A DNA stretch of 64,000 nt from Pseudomonadota bacterium (GTDB lineage: Bacteria; Myxococcota_A; UBA796; UBA9615), in the NCBI GenBank assembly GCA_024229515.1, contig JAAESI010000153.1, positions 1 to 64,000 of the forward strand. The letters are read 5' to 3'. Under the pieces are notes generated by a model that searched no databases, was not told the DNA's origin, and worked only from the letters and a program-made list of their open reading frames with translations. The stretch's first letter is position 1; each line of letters begins with the position of its first letter. Made by a program: the position numbers and the translations under genes. Of the stretch, positions 46,350 to 54,923 are shown one piece after another.

Positions 46350-48037
46350 TGCCCATCGTCCGCCGCGCCGCCGATGTGGCCCTGGGCACGGCCCAGGTGG
46401 TCAAGGATCTGGGCCGTCTGCGCGAGATCGTGCAGATCCTCAGCAAGCACGGCCTGGGCTGGCTGGTGGCGAGCATCGAGGTGCCCGGCGTCGGCATGCT
46501 CCGCCGCATCGCCCCGGACCAGAGCCCGGCGCAGCCCACGCCGGAACGGATCTGCGCGGTGGTGCGCGAGCTCGGCCCCACCTTCGTGAAGCTCGGGCAG
46601 GTCCTGAGCACCCGCGACGATCTGGTCGGGGAGGCCTACGCAGAAGCGTTCAGTTCGCTCCAGGATGCGGTCACCGAGTTCCCCTACGAACAGGTCCAGC
46701 AGCAGATCCGGAACGCCTTCGGGGAGGATCCGGAGACGCTGTTCGCGACGATCGACCCGGTCCCCCTGGCGGCGGCGTCGATCGCCCAGGTGCACCGGGC
46801 CACGCTCAAGACCGGCGAAGAGGTGGCGGTCAAGGTCCAGCGGCCGGGGATCCGGACGAAGATCCAGACCGACCTGTCGATCCTCGACTTCCTCGCGCGG
46901 CAGGTGGACGCGCAGCTGACCGGGATCGGCGTCGTCGACTTCAGCGGCGTGGTGGCGATGCTGCGGCGGTCCATCGCCGATGAGACCGACTTCCGCATCG
47001 AGGCGTCCAACACCGAGGTCTTCGCGGAGAACTTCAAGGACGACCCCAACATCGTCATCCCCGCCATCTACAAGGACTACGTCAGCGCCGAGGTGCTGAC
47101 CCTGGAGTTCATCGACGGGGTCAAGATCAAGGCGGCGCGCGAGGCCGGCTACGACATGCACGTCGTCGGCGAGCGGTACCTCGCGGCGGCGTTCCAGATG
47201 CTGCTGGAGGACGGCGACTTCCACGGGGATCTGCACCCCGGGAACGTGCTCGTGCTGCCGAACGAGCGGCTCGGGCTGCTCGACTTCGGCATGGTCGGGC
47301 GCCTCACCGAGGACATGAGGACGGACCTCATCGCTATCTTCTTCGCCCTGCAGCGCCGCGACTACCGGACCATCGCGCGCATCTACTGGGAGCTGGCGAT
47401 CAAGCCCGGGCAGGTGGACTACACCGCCTGGGAGACCGACGTGCAGGGGCTGATGGAGCGGCACATCAAGGGCCGCTCGATGGCCGACGTCGACATCGCC
47501 GACTTCCTCGCCGAGCTGCTCCAGAAGGCGAGCAAGCACGGGGTGCGGGCGAGCCCCCTCTACACGATGTTCTTCAAGGCACTGATCACGACGGAGGGGC
47601 TGGCCAAGATGCTGCTCCCGGAGGTCGACCCCATCGGCAGCATGCAGCCCTACGTCGAGCGCATGGTGCGCGAGCAGTACAGCCCCGATCGCCTCAAGGC
47701 GGAGGCCTTCTACTTCGTCACGTCGTTCCGCTACACCGCGCGCCGCCTGCCGATGGTGTTGGGGCAGCTCATCGCCGACTTCCAGGAGGGGCGGCTCCGG
47801 CTCAAGTCGATCCACCAGCTGGAGCCCGGCGACGCGATCCGGCTGGAGCGCCAGGTCAACCGCGTGGTGCTCGCGATCGTCTTCGTCGGGTTGATCCTGG
47901 GGAGCAGCATCGCGCTGGATGCGCCCGGTCCGAAGCTGCTGGGCATGCCCGTGGCGGCGACGCTCGGCTACGTGCTCGCGGGCGGCGTCTTCGGCGCGCT
48001 GTTCCTCGCGATCCGGCGCAGCCGCAAGCTCTGGTAG
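46349..48037 (+). CDS. ABC1/UbiB family atypical kinase
   Basis: 562 residues from the ATG at 46349. The family motifs are in order: KxGQ as FVKLGQVLSTRDDLV (K81, Q84), the Ala-rich AAASIAQVHRA, the VKVQRPG lysine, DGDFHGDLHPGNVL and LLDFGMVGRL. Two C-terminal hydrophobic segments (VVLAIVFVGLILGSSIAL and GYVLAGGVFGALFLAI) should anchor it in the inner membrane. UbiB-type proteins support quinone or lipid biosynthesis by an ATP-dependent step. No ubi or men gene is nearby. It is coupled to the coiled-coil membrane protein upstream. Confidence 0.92.
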   Translation: MPIVRRAADVALGTAQVVKDLGRLREIVQILSKHGLGWLVASIEVPGVGMLRRIAPDQSPAQPTPERICAVVRELGPTFVKLGQVLSTRDDLVGEAYAEAFSSLQDAVTEFPYEQVQQQIRNAFGEDPETLFATIDPVPLAAASIAQVHRATLKTGEEVAVKVQRPGIRTKIQTDLSILDFLARQVDAQLTGIGVVDFSGVVAMLRRSIADETDFRIEASNTEVFAENFKDDPNIVIPAIYKDYVSAEVLTLEFIDGVKIKAAREAGYDMHVVGERYLAAAFQMLLEDGDFHGDLHPGNVLVLPNERLGLLDFGMVGRLTEDMRTDLIAIFFALQRRDYRTIARIYWELAIKPGQVDYTAWETDVQGLMERHIKGRSMADVDIADFLAELLQKASKHGVRASPLYTMFFKALITTEGLAKMLLPEVDPIGSMQPYVERMVREQYSPDRLKAEAFYFVTSFRYTARRLPMVLGQLIADFQEGRLRLKSIHQLEPGDAIRLERQVNRVVLAIVFVGLILGSSIALDAPGPKLLGMPVAATLGYVLAGGVFGALFLAIRRSRKLW

Positions 48038-48038
48038 C

Positions 48039-49769
48039 TCAGAAGACGCCCGGCGGCGTCAGCGCCTCGGCGCCCTGCGAATCGGTGGCCTGGTAGCGGC
48101 AGGGGATGCCGTCGCCGTCGAGATCGGCGGTGCCGTAGACGGTGAAGGACTGGCCGTCCTCGCTCACCTCGACCCAGTAGACGCCGCGAACCTGGCCGTC
48201 GGGGCTCCAACCGAACGCTTCCCACTCCGGCGTGGAGACCCAGTCGATTCCGTCGCCGTCCAGCGCATCCAGACCCCGGGGCGCCGGCGGCAGGGCGACG
48301 TAGGTGTCGTGCTCGGCCCAATGGGCCTTTTGGAACGTTCGGATGGCGTCGACGTTGGTCGGCAGCTCGGTCCGCTTCGCGCGCTTCTGCATCTGGATGA
48401 AGTTGGAGATGGCCATCGCGGCGGTGGTGCCGAGGGCGAACTGCACGGCGCCGGGGCCGACCAGCGACAGCTCGGCTTCCAGCATCCCCTCGACGGTGCG
48501 CAGGCGGAGGATGGCGGGCCACTCGCCGTCGCCGGGGAGCGGGAACACCGACAGCAGGTTGTTGGCCGAGATGGTCACGCTCCAGTCGGCCGCCGTGTCG
48601 GTGTGGGCGGCGGGGGCCCAGGGCTCGCCCTCGCCCAGGGCGGCGGAGGCGGTCGCGGCCAGGTTCGTGCCCAGGTACAGCGCGTCCCGGGTGAGGTGGA
48701 ACCCGTACTGCTCTTCGCCCCGGGTCAGCTCGTAGGCCTTCCCGCTGATGCGGTTGAGCGCCCACGAGGGGTCGGCCTTGACCACCTCCTTGAGGGCGCG
48801 CGCCAGGTGGAGGGGCTTGAGCGGCTGGCCCTTGACGGTCTTGGCGCGGAGCGCGACCACGAACTCGATCGGCTCGCCCGTCTGCTGCGCGACCAGGGGG
48901 CTGTTGAGCAGGGCGATGGTCGCCCCGGGCTCGATCACGATCGCCTCCCGGAGCTGGTCCAGATCGAGGACGGGGAGCGGGATCAGCTCCGACAGCGGCT
49001 TCGTGCCGAGCACCTCCAGCAGGGGCGCCCCGAAGCTGCCCACGAGCACCGGCGGCTCCTTGCTGGTGCCCATCGCGACCCAATCCGAGGTGGTCGCGAC
49101 GTAGGGCGGGAGCACGTCGGGCGCGTCCATCTGGAGGCGGAAGGTGGCGAGCTCGGCGGTGGGATCGGGCATCGGCACGAACAGCCGCAGCGTGCCGATG
49201 TTCGCCAGTCCCTTGGGGGCGTCCTCACCCTTGGGGGGACGCATCGTGATGCCGCAGCCCCCGGTCCGCCACTCGGCGGGGAGCTCCTCGAGCGAGGCTC
49301 GTTGCAGCGCCACGCCGGGGGCACCCAACCGCAGCACGCCGTCCTCGAGGGCCGCCTCGAAGGGCTCGTCGTCCATGGACCACGTCCAGGCCCCTTGCGG
49401 GAGGCGGGTGAAGGACTCGTCGGGGGCCAGCAGGGTCAGGAACGCCTCGGCGGCGGTGTCGTCCCCGGCGAAGTCGACCTCGATGACGACCTCCGGGTCG
49501 TCATCGCCGATCAGGTGCATGCGCACGGCGCCCTCGGCGTCGAACCCGCCAGCCTCCAGCAGATCGCGAGAGGCGAGGCTCATGAGACCGTTGACGAAGG
49601 GCTCGTCCAGGAGCTCGGGGGCCTGCCCGAGGACCGGCGCCATCATGCCGCCGACGCTGTCGGCGACGTTCCCCATCGGGGCGCACTCGGCGTAGAACCG
49701 GCCCGTCTCTTCGGCGGCGGCGGGGGTGGCGAGGAGGAGGGCGGGCAGGAGCAGGCAGAGGCGTCGCAT
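48039..49769 (-). CDS. Exported protein with a type IV pilin-like C-terminal domain
   Basis: 576 residues. A signal peptide (MRRLCLLLPALLLATPAAA) precedes a 415-residue domain I do not recognise, resembling DUF3352-like exported proteins in composition. From about residue 436 the sequence changes to a pilin-like pattern: LGTTAAMAISNFIQMQKRAK, VDAIRTFQKAHWAEHDTYV, and an ending GTADLDGDGIPCRYQATDS typical of deltaproteobacterial type IV pilins. The usual prepilin peptidase site is absent, since the hydrophobic helix start is internal. This looks like a fusion of a sensor or adhesin with a pilin globular domain. Confidence 0.68.
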   Translation of the reverse strand: MRRLCLLLPALLLATPAAAEETGRFYAECAPMGNVADSVGGMMAPVLGQAPELLDEPFVNGLMSLASRDLLEAGGFDAEGAVRMHLIGDDDPEVVIEVDFAGDDTAAEAFLTLLAPDESFTRLPQGAWTWSMDDEPFEAALEDGVLRLGAPGVALQRASLEELPAEWRTGGCGITMRPPKGEDAPKGLANIGTLRLFVPMPDPTAELATFRLQMDAPDVLPPYVATTSDWVAMGTSKEPPVLVGSFGAPLLEVLGTKPLSELIPLPVLDLDQLREAIVIEPGATIALLNSPLVAQQTGEPIEFVVALRAKTVKGQPLKPLHLARALKEVVKADPSWALNRISGKAYELTRGEEQYGFHLTRDALYLGTNLAATASAALGEGEPWAPAAHTDTAADWSVTISANNLLSVFPLPGDGEWPAILRLRTVEGMLEAELSLVGPGAVQFALGTTAAMAISNFIQMQKRAKRTELPTNVDAIRTFQKAHWAEHDTYVALPPAPRGLDALDGDGIDWVSTPEWEAFGWSPDGQVRGVYWVEVSEDGQSFTVYGTADLDGDGIPCRYQATDSQGAEALTPPGVF

Positions 49770-49781
49770 GAGCGACGGAGC

Positions 49782-50993
49782 CTACTCCTGGTAGTCCAGG
49801 TTCGGCCCCTCCCAGGACCCCTTCCCCAGGTTCTCGGCGCGCTGCACGGCGTCCTTGCCGAAGCGCTCGCGGATCGAGTCCATGGTCTCCTCGGCCTTCC
49901 GCTTCTTGGTCGGGCCTCCGGCGAACAGGTCCAGCTGGAGGGGGTCGTCGGGGCGGACCAGGTCGTAGGCGGCGAGGCCGACGAGCCGGAACGGCTCCGT
50001 GTACTCGAAGGCGTCCAGGAGCGGGACCGCGGCCTTGTACAGCTGGTCGCCGACGTCGGTCGGGGGATCGAGCACCCGCTGCCGGGTCATCAGCTGGAAG
50101 CTGGCGGTCTTGAGCTTCACCCGCACCCCGCGGGCCAACCAGCTCTTGCGGCGGAGGCGGCGGCCGATGCTCGCGGCGCTGCTGCGGAGGTGCTCCTGGA
50201 TGACGGCGCGATCGCTGACGTCCTCGGCCAGGGTTCGCTCCGAACCGATGGAGCGCATGCGCCGCGAACGCTGCACGCGGCGGGCGTCCTGCCCGTTGGC
50301 GAGGCGGTACAGGTGCGTGCCGCCGTTATCGCCGAGCACCCGCTTGAGCCAGTCGAAGTCGGCCGCGGCGACGTCGCCGATTTTGTCGAGGCCGAGGGCG
50401 GCGAGCCGCTCGCCGGTCTTGGGGCCGACGCCCCAGAGGGCGCGCACCGACAGCGGGGCGAGCCAGTCCTTCACCTCATCGGGGTGCACGACCGTCAACC
50501 CGTCGGGCTTGCGGAAGTCGGAGGCGACCTTGGCGACGTACTTGGTGGCCGAGACGCCGACCGAGACGGTCAGGCCGCCCGTCGCCTCCTTCACCGCCTC
50601 CTTGAGCTTGCGGCCCATCTCCAGGGGCCCCCCGAAGATGCGCTCGGCGCCGGACATCTCCAGGAACGCCTCGTCGAGGCTGAGGGGTTCGACGTCCGGC
50701 GAGAAGTCGCCGAACACGCTCATCACCTGCTTGCTGATCTCGCTGTAGCGGTCGAACCGTGGAGGCACGACGATCGCCTGCGGGCAGAGCCGCTTGGCCT
50801 TGGACATGGGCATGGCGGAGCCGACCCCGAACGGGCGGGCCGCGTAGCTGGCGGTGAGTACGACGCCGCGCCCGGAGTTGGGGCCGACGAGCAGAGGCTT
50901 GCCACGGAGGGAGGGGTCATCCAGCTGCTCGACCGCCGCGTAGAACGCGTCCATGTCGGCATGCAGGACAATGCGGGGCCAGCGCTCGGACAC
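49782..50993 (-). CDS. dinB: DNA polymerase IV (Y family)
   Basis: 403 residues, GTG start. Catalytic acidic residues are present in HADMDAFYAAVE (Asp13 and Asp15 region) and SLDEAFLE. The thumb/little-finger domain follows, with GVGPKTGERLAALGL. QLDLF near residue 356 fits the beta-clamp binding motif. Pol IV is the error-prone translesion polymerase of the SOS response. The 35-base gap upstream shows no obvious LexA box. Confidence 0.94.
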   Translation of the reverse strand: MSERWPRIVLHADMDAFYAAVEQLDDPSLRGKPLLVGPNSGRGVVLTASYAARPFGVGSAMPMSKAKRLCPQAIVVPPRFDRYSEISKQVMSVFGDFSPDVEPLSLDEAFLEMSGAERIFGGPLEMGRKLKEAVKEATGGLTVSVGVSATKYVAKVASDFRKPDGLTVVHPDEVKDWLAPLSVRALWGVGPKTGERLAALGLDKIGDVAAADFDWLKRVLGDNGGTHLYRLANGQDARRVQRSRRMRSIGSERTLAEDVSDRAVIQEHLRSSAASIGRRLRRKSWLARGVRVKLKTASFQLMTRQRVLDPPTDVGDQLYKAAVPLLDAFEYTEPFRLVGLAAYDLVRPDDPLQLDLFAGGPTKKRKAEETMDSIRERFGKDAVQRAENLGKGSWEGPNLDYQE

Positions 50994-51028
50994 GCCCCGA
51001 CTATACAGACGTTCAGTGGCAGATTGCC

Positions 51029-54000
51029 CTAAAGATCACCGAACCCGACGGTCTCGTCGCGGTCGGGGATGTAGCCGCCGAGGACCTTCTTCATCAGGTC
51101 GCGGGCGCGATTCTCTTCGTCCTTGTCGGCGAACTTCGTGTTCAACGTCCAGACCGTGATCCAGTCGTCCGCTTCGGCGCTGTAGCGCTTGAACTCGAGC
51201 TTGCCGCGGGCGATGCCGCTGTGGATGCACCAGAACCACTCGGGCGCGCCGGAGGCCTCCCAGTCGGACAGCCAGACCGCGGTCCAGTCCTTGGCGTCGC
51301 CGTGGATGTGCATGACGCCGATGCTCTCGACTTCGGCGTCCAGCAGGATCTCGTCCTCGTCCACGGAGAAGTAGACGAACTCCGGGTAGTCGGCCTCGTC
51401 CAGGGCCTTGGAGCCGGAGTCCTCGTCCAGGGCGTCGCCGCCGTCGTCCCCGAGCAGGTCCTCGTCCTCGTCGAGGTCCTCCTCGTCACCGAAGTCGTCG
51501 CCGAAGTCGTCCTCGTCCTCGAAGTCGTCGAGATCGGCGAGGTCGTCGAACTCATCCTCTTCGGGCTCGGGCTTCTTCTCCTTCTTGGGCTTCGGCTCCT
51601 TCTTGGCCTTCGGCTTCTTCTCCTTCTTGGGCTTCGGCTCCTTCTTGGCCTTCGGCTTCTTCTCCTTCTTGGGCTTCGGCTCCTTCTTCGGCTTCGGCTC
51701 GGTCTTGGCCTTCTCCTTCTTGGGCTTCGGCTCGGGCTTCGTCTTCTCCTTCTTGGGAGCAGGCTCGTCCTCCTCTTCATCCTCGAAATCGAAGTCGTCC
51801 TCGTCCTCGTCCTCGTCGTGGTCCTCGTCGGCCTCCTCGACCTCGCCGCCGGCGTCCTTGCCTTCGTCCTCATCCTCGAAGTCGAAGTCGAAGTCGAAGT
51901 CCTCGCCCTCGTCCTCGTCGTCGAAGTCGAAGTCCTCGTCGAGCTCGGGCTCGCGGGCCTCCTCCTCCTCCTTGCGCTTGCGCTCTTCCTCGGCCTTGCG
52001 CTCCTCCTCGCGGCGGCGCTCCTCCTCGGCGGCCTCACGCTCCTCCTCGGCGGCCTCACGCTCCTGCTCCTCGCGGCGGCGCTCCTCTTCCTCGGCGCGC
52101 TCCTCCTCCTCGGCGCGGCGGCGGCGGTCGTCGTCGGCGCGGCGGCGCTTGGCGTCCTCCTCGGCGCGGCGGGCTTCCTCCTGCTCGGCCTCGCGGCGGT
52201 CGTCGTGCTGGGCGCGGCGGCGGTCCTCTTCCTGCTGGCGGCGGCGGTCGTCGTCGCGGGTCTTGCGGCGCTCCTCGCGGCGGCCGTCCTCGACGTCCTC
52301 GAACTCGTCCATGTCGACGTCGTCGAAGTCCCAGTCGTCGTCGTCGTCGTCGTCGCCGCTGGCGCGCACGTAGTCGCGGTCTTCTTCTTCGTCGTCGTCC
52401 GACTTCTTGACCGTCATGCCGGCCAGCGGATCGTCGTCGTCCTCGTCCACCCGACGGCGGTCGCCGCTGCTGCGGCGCGGTCCGCTGCTGGCGACCAGGT
52501 CCTTGCTGAACACGGTCAGCTGACCGGACGCCGAGGCGCTGTTGCCCGACGGCTCCGACACGGTGACCTTGTAGGTGCCGTCGCCCGCGGCGATCTCCTC
52601 GGGGATCTCCATGTCGATGCCGAGTTCGTGGTAGCCGATGCTGCGGGTGAGGGTGAACGAGTCGGTCGTCGAAGCCCCCTCGACCGTGTAGTCGAGCTTG
52701 ACCGTCAGCTTGACCTCGTCGTCGACGGACCAGCCGCCAAGCTGCAGATCCATCAGCAGCTCGACCTCTTCCTCGGGCACCACCACGGCGGGATCGAGGT
52801 TGGCGCTGTGCAGCTGCAACGGCTTGCCGATGTGGAGGAACTCCTCCCGCTCGCCGGGCGCCGGGATGCCGTCGATCTCGAGCCGCGTGAGCACGCGGTA
52901 GGAGCCGTTGCCCAGGCTGCTGGGCACCTTCAGGTAGGTCGTGGTCGCACCTTCACCCTCGGACGGGGTGACGGAGCTGCTCTTGGCGGTGAAGCCGGCG
53001 ACCGGTTCGCCCGCGGTGTCGAACACCGTGGAGACGACCTGGAGCTTGGTGTCTCCCGGGTCGCCGTCAACGGCGTAGGCGATCTTGACGGGGATCGTGC
53101 GGCCCCCGCGGGTGGCCAGGTACGGCTTGGCTTCAGCGGGCGTGCCCACCGTGACCTCGCGCAGGCGGACCTCGATGTCGCTCCCTCGGGAGGCGAGCTC
53201 CTCGCGGGCGCGGTCTTCCTCACGGCGGCGATCGTCCTCGCGACGTCGGTCGGCTTCGCGCTCGTCGGCCTCAGCGCGGCGCCGGTCCTCGGCCTCGCTG
53301 GCGGCTTCCTCTTCACGCTCGCGCTGCTCGTCGATGCGCTCCCGCTCCTTGCGGCTGAGCGACTCTTCTTCGCGCCGGCTCATGCCCGAGTCGGCGGGGG
53401 CGGAGGCGACCGCGTAGGCGCCCTCCTCCATGTCGAGCATGCCGCCGCGGAGCACGCCACCCAGCTCGACCGCGTTGGCCTCGCCCTCGTACGCGAGGGT
53501 CCAGAACTGGTCGTACTCCTCGACCGGAGCGTCGAACCGGGAGCGCAGTTGGCTGTACCAGTTGCCCAGGTCCTGCTTCACGACGTGGACCTTGTGGGTC
53601 TTGTCGGAGTCGTCGTCGTCGTCCCGCTGGACCATGCGCAGCGGCCAGTGGTTGGGGCTGCGGGCCATGCCCTGGATGGCCCGGGCGTCCTTGCTGTCGG
53701 CGTCGCGGGCCCACTTCTCAGCGACCTTCTCGACGCTGCGGCGGGAGACTGTGCCGCCTTCCCAGTCCAGCGCCAGCCCCTGCATCCAGCGGTCCAGGTG
53801 GCCGCGGTAGAAGAGCATCTTGTCGTCCACCTCGAAGAAGGGCAGCTCGCCCTTCTGCACCGACCGGGCGAAGAACTCCGGCGACGTCTTGCAGTACAGG
53901 TGCGCCTCGTCGAAGCCGATGAACAGCGGCGTGTAGAAGTAGACGAAGACGAAGATGTCGGCTTCCTGATCGAAGCCCCGGTCGCCCTCGACCTCGCCGT

Positions 54001-54919
54001 TGATGGCGAGGGTGGAGATGCCGTAGCGGGTGGGGTGCTTGACCCGCTTGTCGTCCCACTCCCAGTCGTCGCTGTGGGTCTTGAGGATGTCGGAGACCTT
54101 GCCGTCGCCCTCCAGCACGCGGGTGCGGTACCGCGCCGACGTGAGCACGTCCTTGACGCCCTCGCGGTCGCCCTCGTCCCCCGGCCAGACCCGCATGGAG
54201 CCGGCCTTCAGGATGTCGCGGCCGATGATCTTCTCGACCGTCTCCTGGCGCTTGATGCGGTCTTCGCCGGAGTCGTAGGAGCGGCCCTTGTACTTGACCC
54301 ACGCGCCCTCGCCGTCGTCCGGCAGGGGGTTGATCTTGGGCAGGCGGGCGTCGCCGCCGGTCCACTGGTCGGGCGTGCTCTTGAGTCCGAGCGCCTCGAC
54401 GATCGGATCGTCGTCGGCGTCCTCGACGTAGACGCCGGTGACGACGCGCATCTTGTTGGGCTGGGTGTGGTTGACGACGTCGCCGCTGGGGCCGATCAGG
54501 ATCGGCGCGGTAAAGCCGACGAAGCCTTCTCCGCGCTCGCCGGGGAGCTCGAAGGTGAGGAGCACACCGGGCTCCTCGGGCCCGCTCAGCAGCGCGTCCG
54601 CGTCGTCGAACGAGAACATGGTCGCGGTCATCGACTCGAGCGGCCGCTCGCTGTCGATCGCCGCTTCGAGGGCGGGCGCGACCTGGTCCTCGAACGAGGC
54701 TTCCGACGGCACGTGGATGACGTACATGCCATCGAGGGTGCGGTACGCCTTGCCGCCGCCGGCCCCCTTGCGGATGACCTTCCGCTCCATCTTCTTGGGC
54801 GAGACCGAGTTGGCCAGGAGGCCTTCGATCTCGAGCTTGCGGTCACGCCCCTCGGCGGGCGTGCTGATTGTTACGAGCAGCAGCGCCGCCAGCGCGAAAC
54901 GGGGGATCCAACTCTTCAT
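51029..54919 (-). CDS. 1296-residue exported charged repeat protein
   Basis: A signal peptide (MKSWIPRFALAALLLVTIS) begins the protein. Residues of about 25-500 look globular and unassigned. Then come a highly charged helix (ERIDEQREREEEAASEAEDR), two beta domains (about 580-760) that resemble carboxypeptidase-regulatory/Ig folds, and 250 residues of alternating Glu/Arg and Asp runs. A KPKKEK/KPKAKKEP section of tandem repeats follows, then an acidic stretch and a globular C-terminal domain (VYFSVDEDEILLDAEVESIG). It is probably an exported scaffold or envelope-spanning protein with long charged spacers. Composition makes homology hard to judge. Confidence 0.7.
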   Translation of the reverse strand: MKSWIPRFALAALLLVTISTPAEGRDRKLEIEGLLANSVSPKKMERKVIRKGAGGGKAYRTLDGMYVIHVPSEASFEDQVAPALEAAIDSERPLESMTATMFSFDDADALLSGPEEPGVLLTFELPGERGEGFVGFTAPILIGPSGDVVNHTQPNKMRVVTGVYVEDADDDPIVEALGLKSTPDQWTGGDARLPKINPLPDDGEGAWVKYKGRSYDSGEDRIKRQETVEKIIGRDILKAGSMRVWPGDEGDREGVKDVLTSARYRTRVLEGDGKVSDILKTHSDDWEWDDKRVKHPTRYGISTLAINGEVEGDRGFDQEADIFVFVYFYTPLFIGFDEAHLYCKTSPEFFARSVQKGELPFFEVDDKMLFYRGHLDRWMQGLALDWEGGTVSRRSVEKVAEKWARDADSKDARAIQGMARSPNHWPLRMVQRDDDDDSDKTHKVHVVKQDLGNWYSQLRSRFDAPVEEYDQFWTLAYEGEANAVELGGVLRGGMLDMEEGAYAVASAPADSGMSRREEESLSRKERERIDEQREREEEAASEAEDRRRAEADEREADRRREDDRRREEDRAREELASRGSDIEVRLREVTVGTPAEAKPYLATRGGRTIPVKIAYAVDGDPGDTKLQVVSTVFDTAGEPVAGFTAKSSSVTPSEGEGATTTYLKVPSSLGNGSYRVLTRLEIDGIPAPGEREEFLHIGKPLQLHSANLDPAVVVPEEEVELLMDLQLGGWSVDDEVKLTVKLDYTVEGASTTDSFTLTRSIGYHELGIDMEIPEEIAAGDGTYKVTVSEPSGNSASASGQLTVFSKDLVASSGPRRSSGDRRRVDEDDDDPLAGMTVKKSDDDEEEDRDYVRASGDDDDDDDWDFDDVDMDEFEDVEDGRREERRKTRDDDRRRQQEEDRRRAQHDDRREAEQEEARRAEEDAKRRRADDDRRRRAEEEERAEEEERRREEQEREAAEEEREAAEEERRREEERKAEEERKRKEEEEAREPELDEDFDFDDEDEGEDFDFDFDFEDEDEGKDAGGEVEEADEDHDEDEDEDDFDFEDEEEDEPAPKKEKTKPEPKPKKEKAKTEPKPKKEPKPKKEKKPKAKKEPKPKKEKKPKAKKEPKPKKEKKPEPEEDEFDDLADLDDFEDEDDFGDDFGDEEDLDEDEDLLGDDGGDALDEDSGSKALDEADYPEFVYFSVDEDEILLDAEVESIGVMHIHGDAKDWTAVWLSDWEASGAPEWFWCIHSGIARGKLEFKRYSAEADDWITVWTLNTKFADKDEENRARDLMKKVLGGYIPDRDETVGFGDL
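51571..51696 (-). repeat. Three 42-base tandem repeats encoding KPKKEKKPKAKKEP
   Basis: Copies lie at 51571-51612, 51613-51654 and 51655-51696; the first two are identical and the third diverges at its end. On the minus strand they encode a 14-residue basic unit inside the 1296-residue protein. Variable copy number is likely. Confidence 0.85.
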
Positions 54920-54923
54920 GGGT

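Noticed and set aside
47919..51032. A 1037-codon plus-strand frame antisense to the pilin-like fusion and dinB.
   Set aside because: Compositional shadow; both minus-strand genes have clear protein features.
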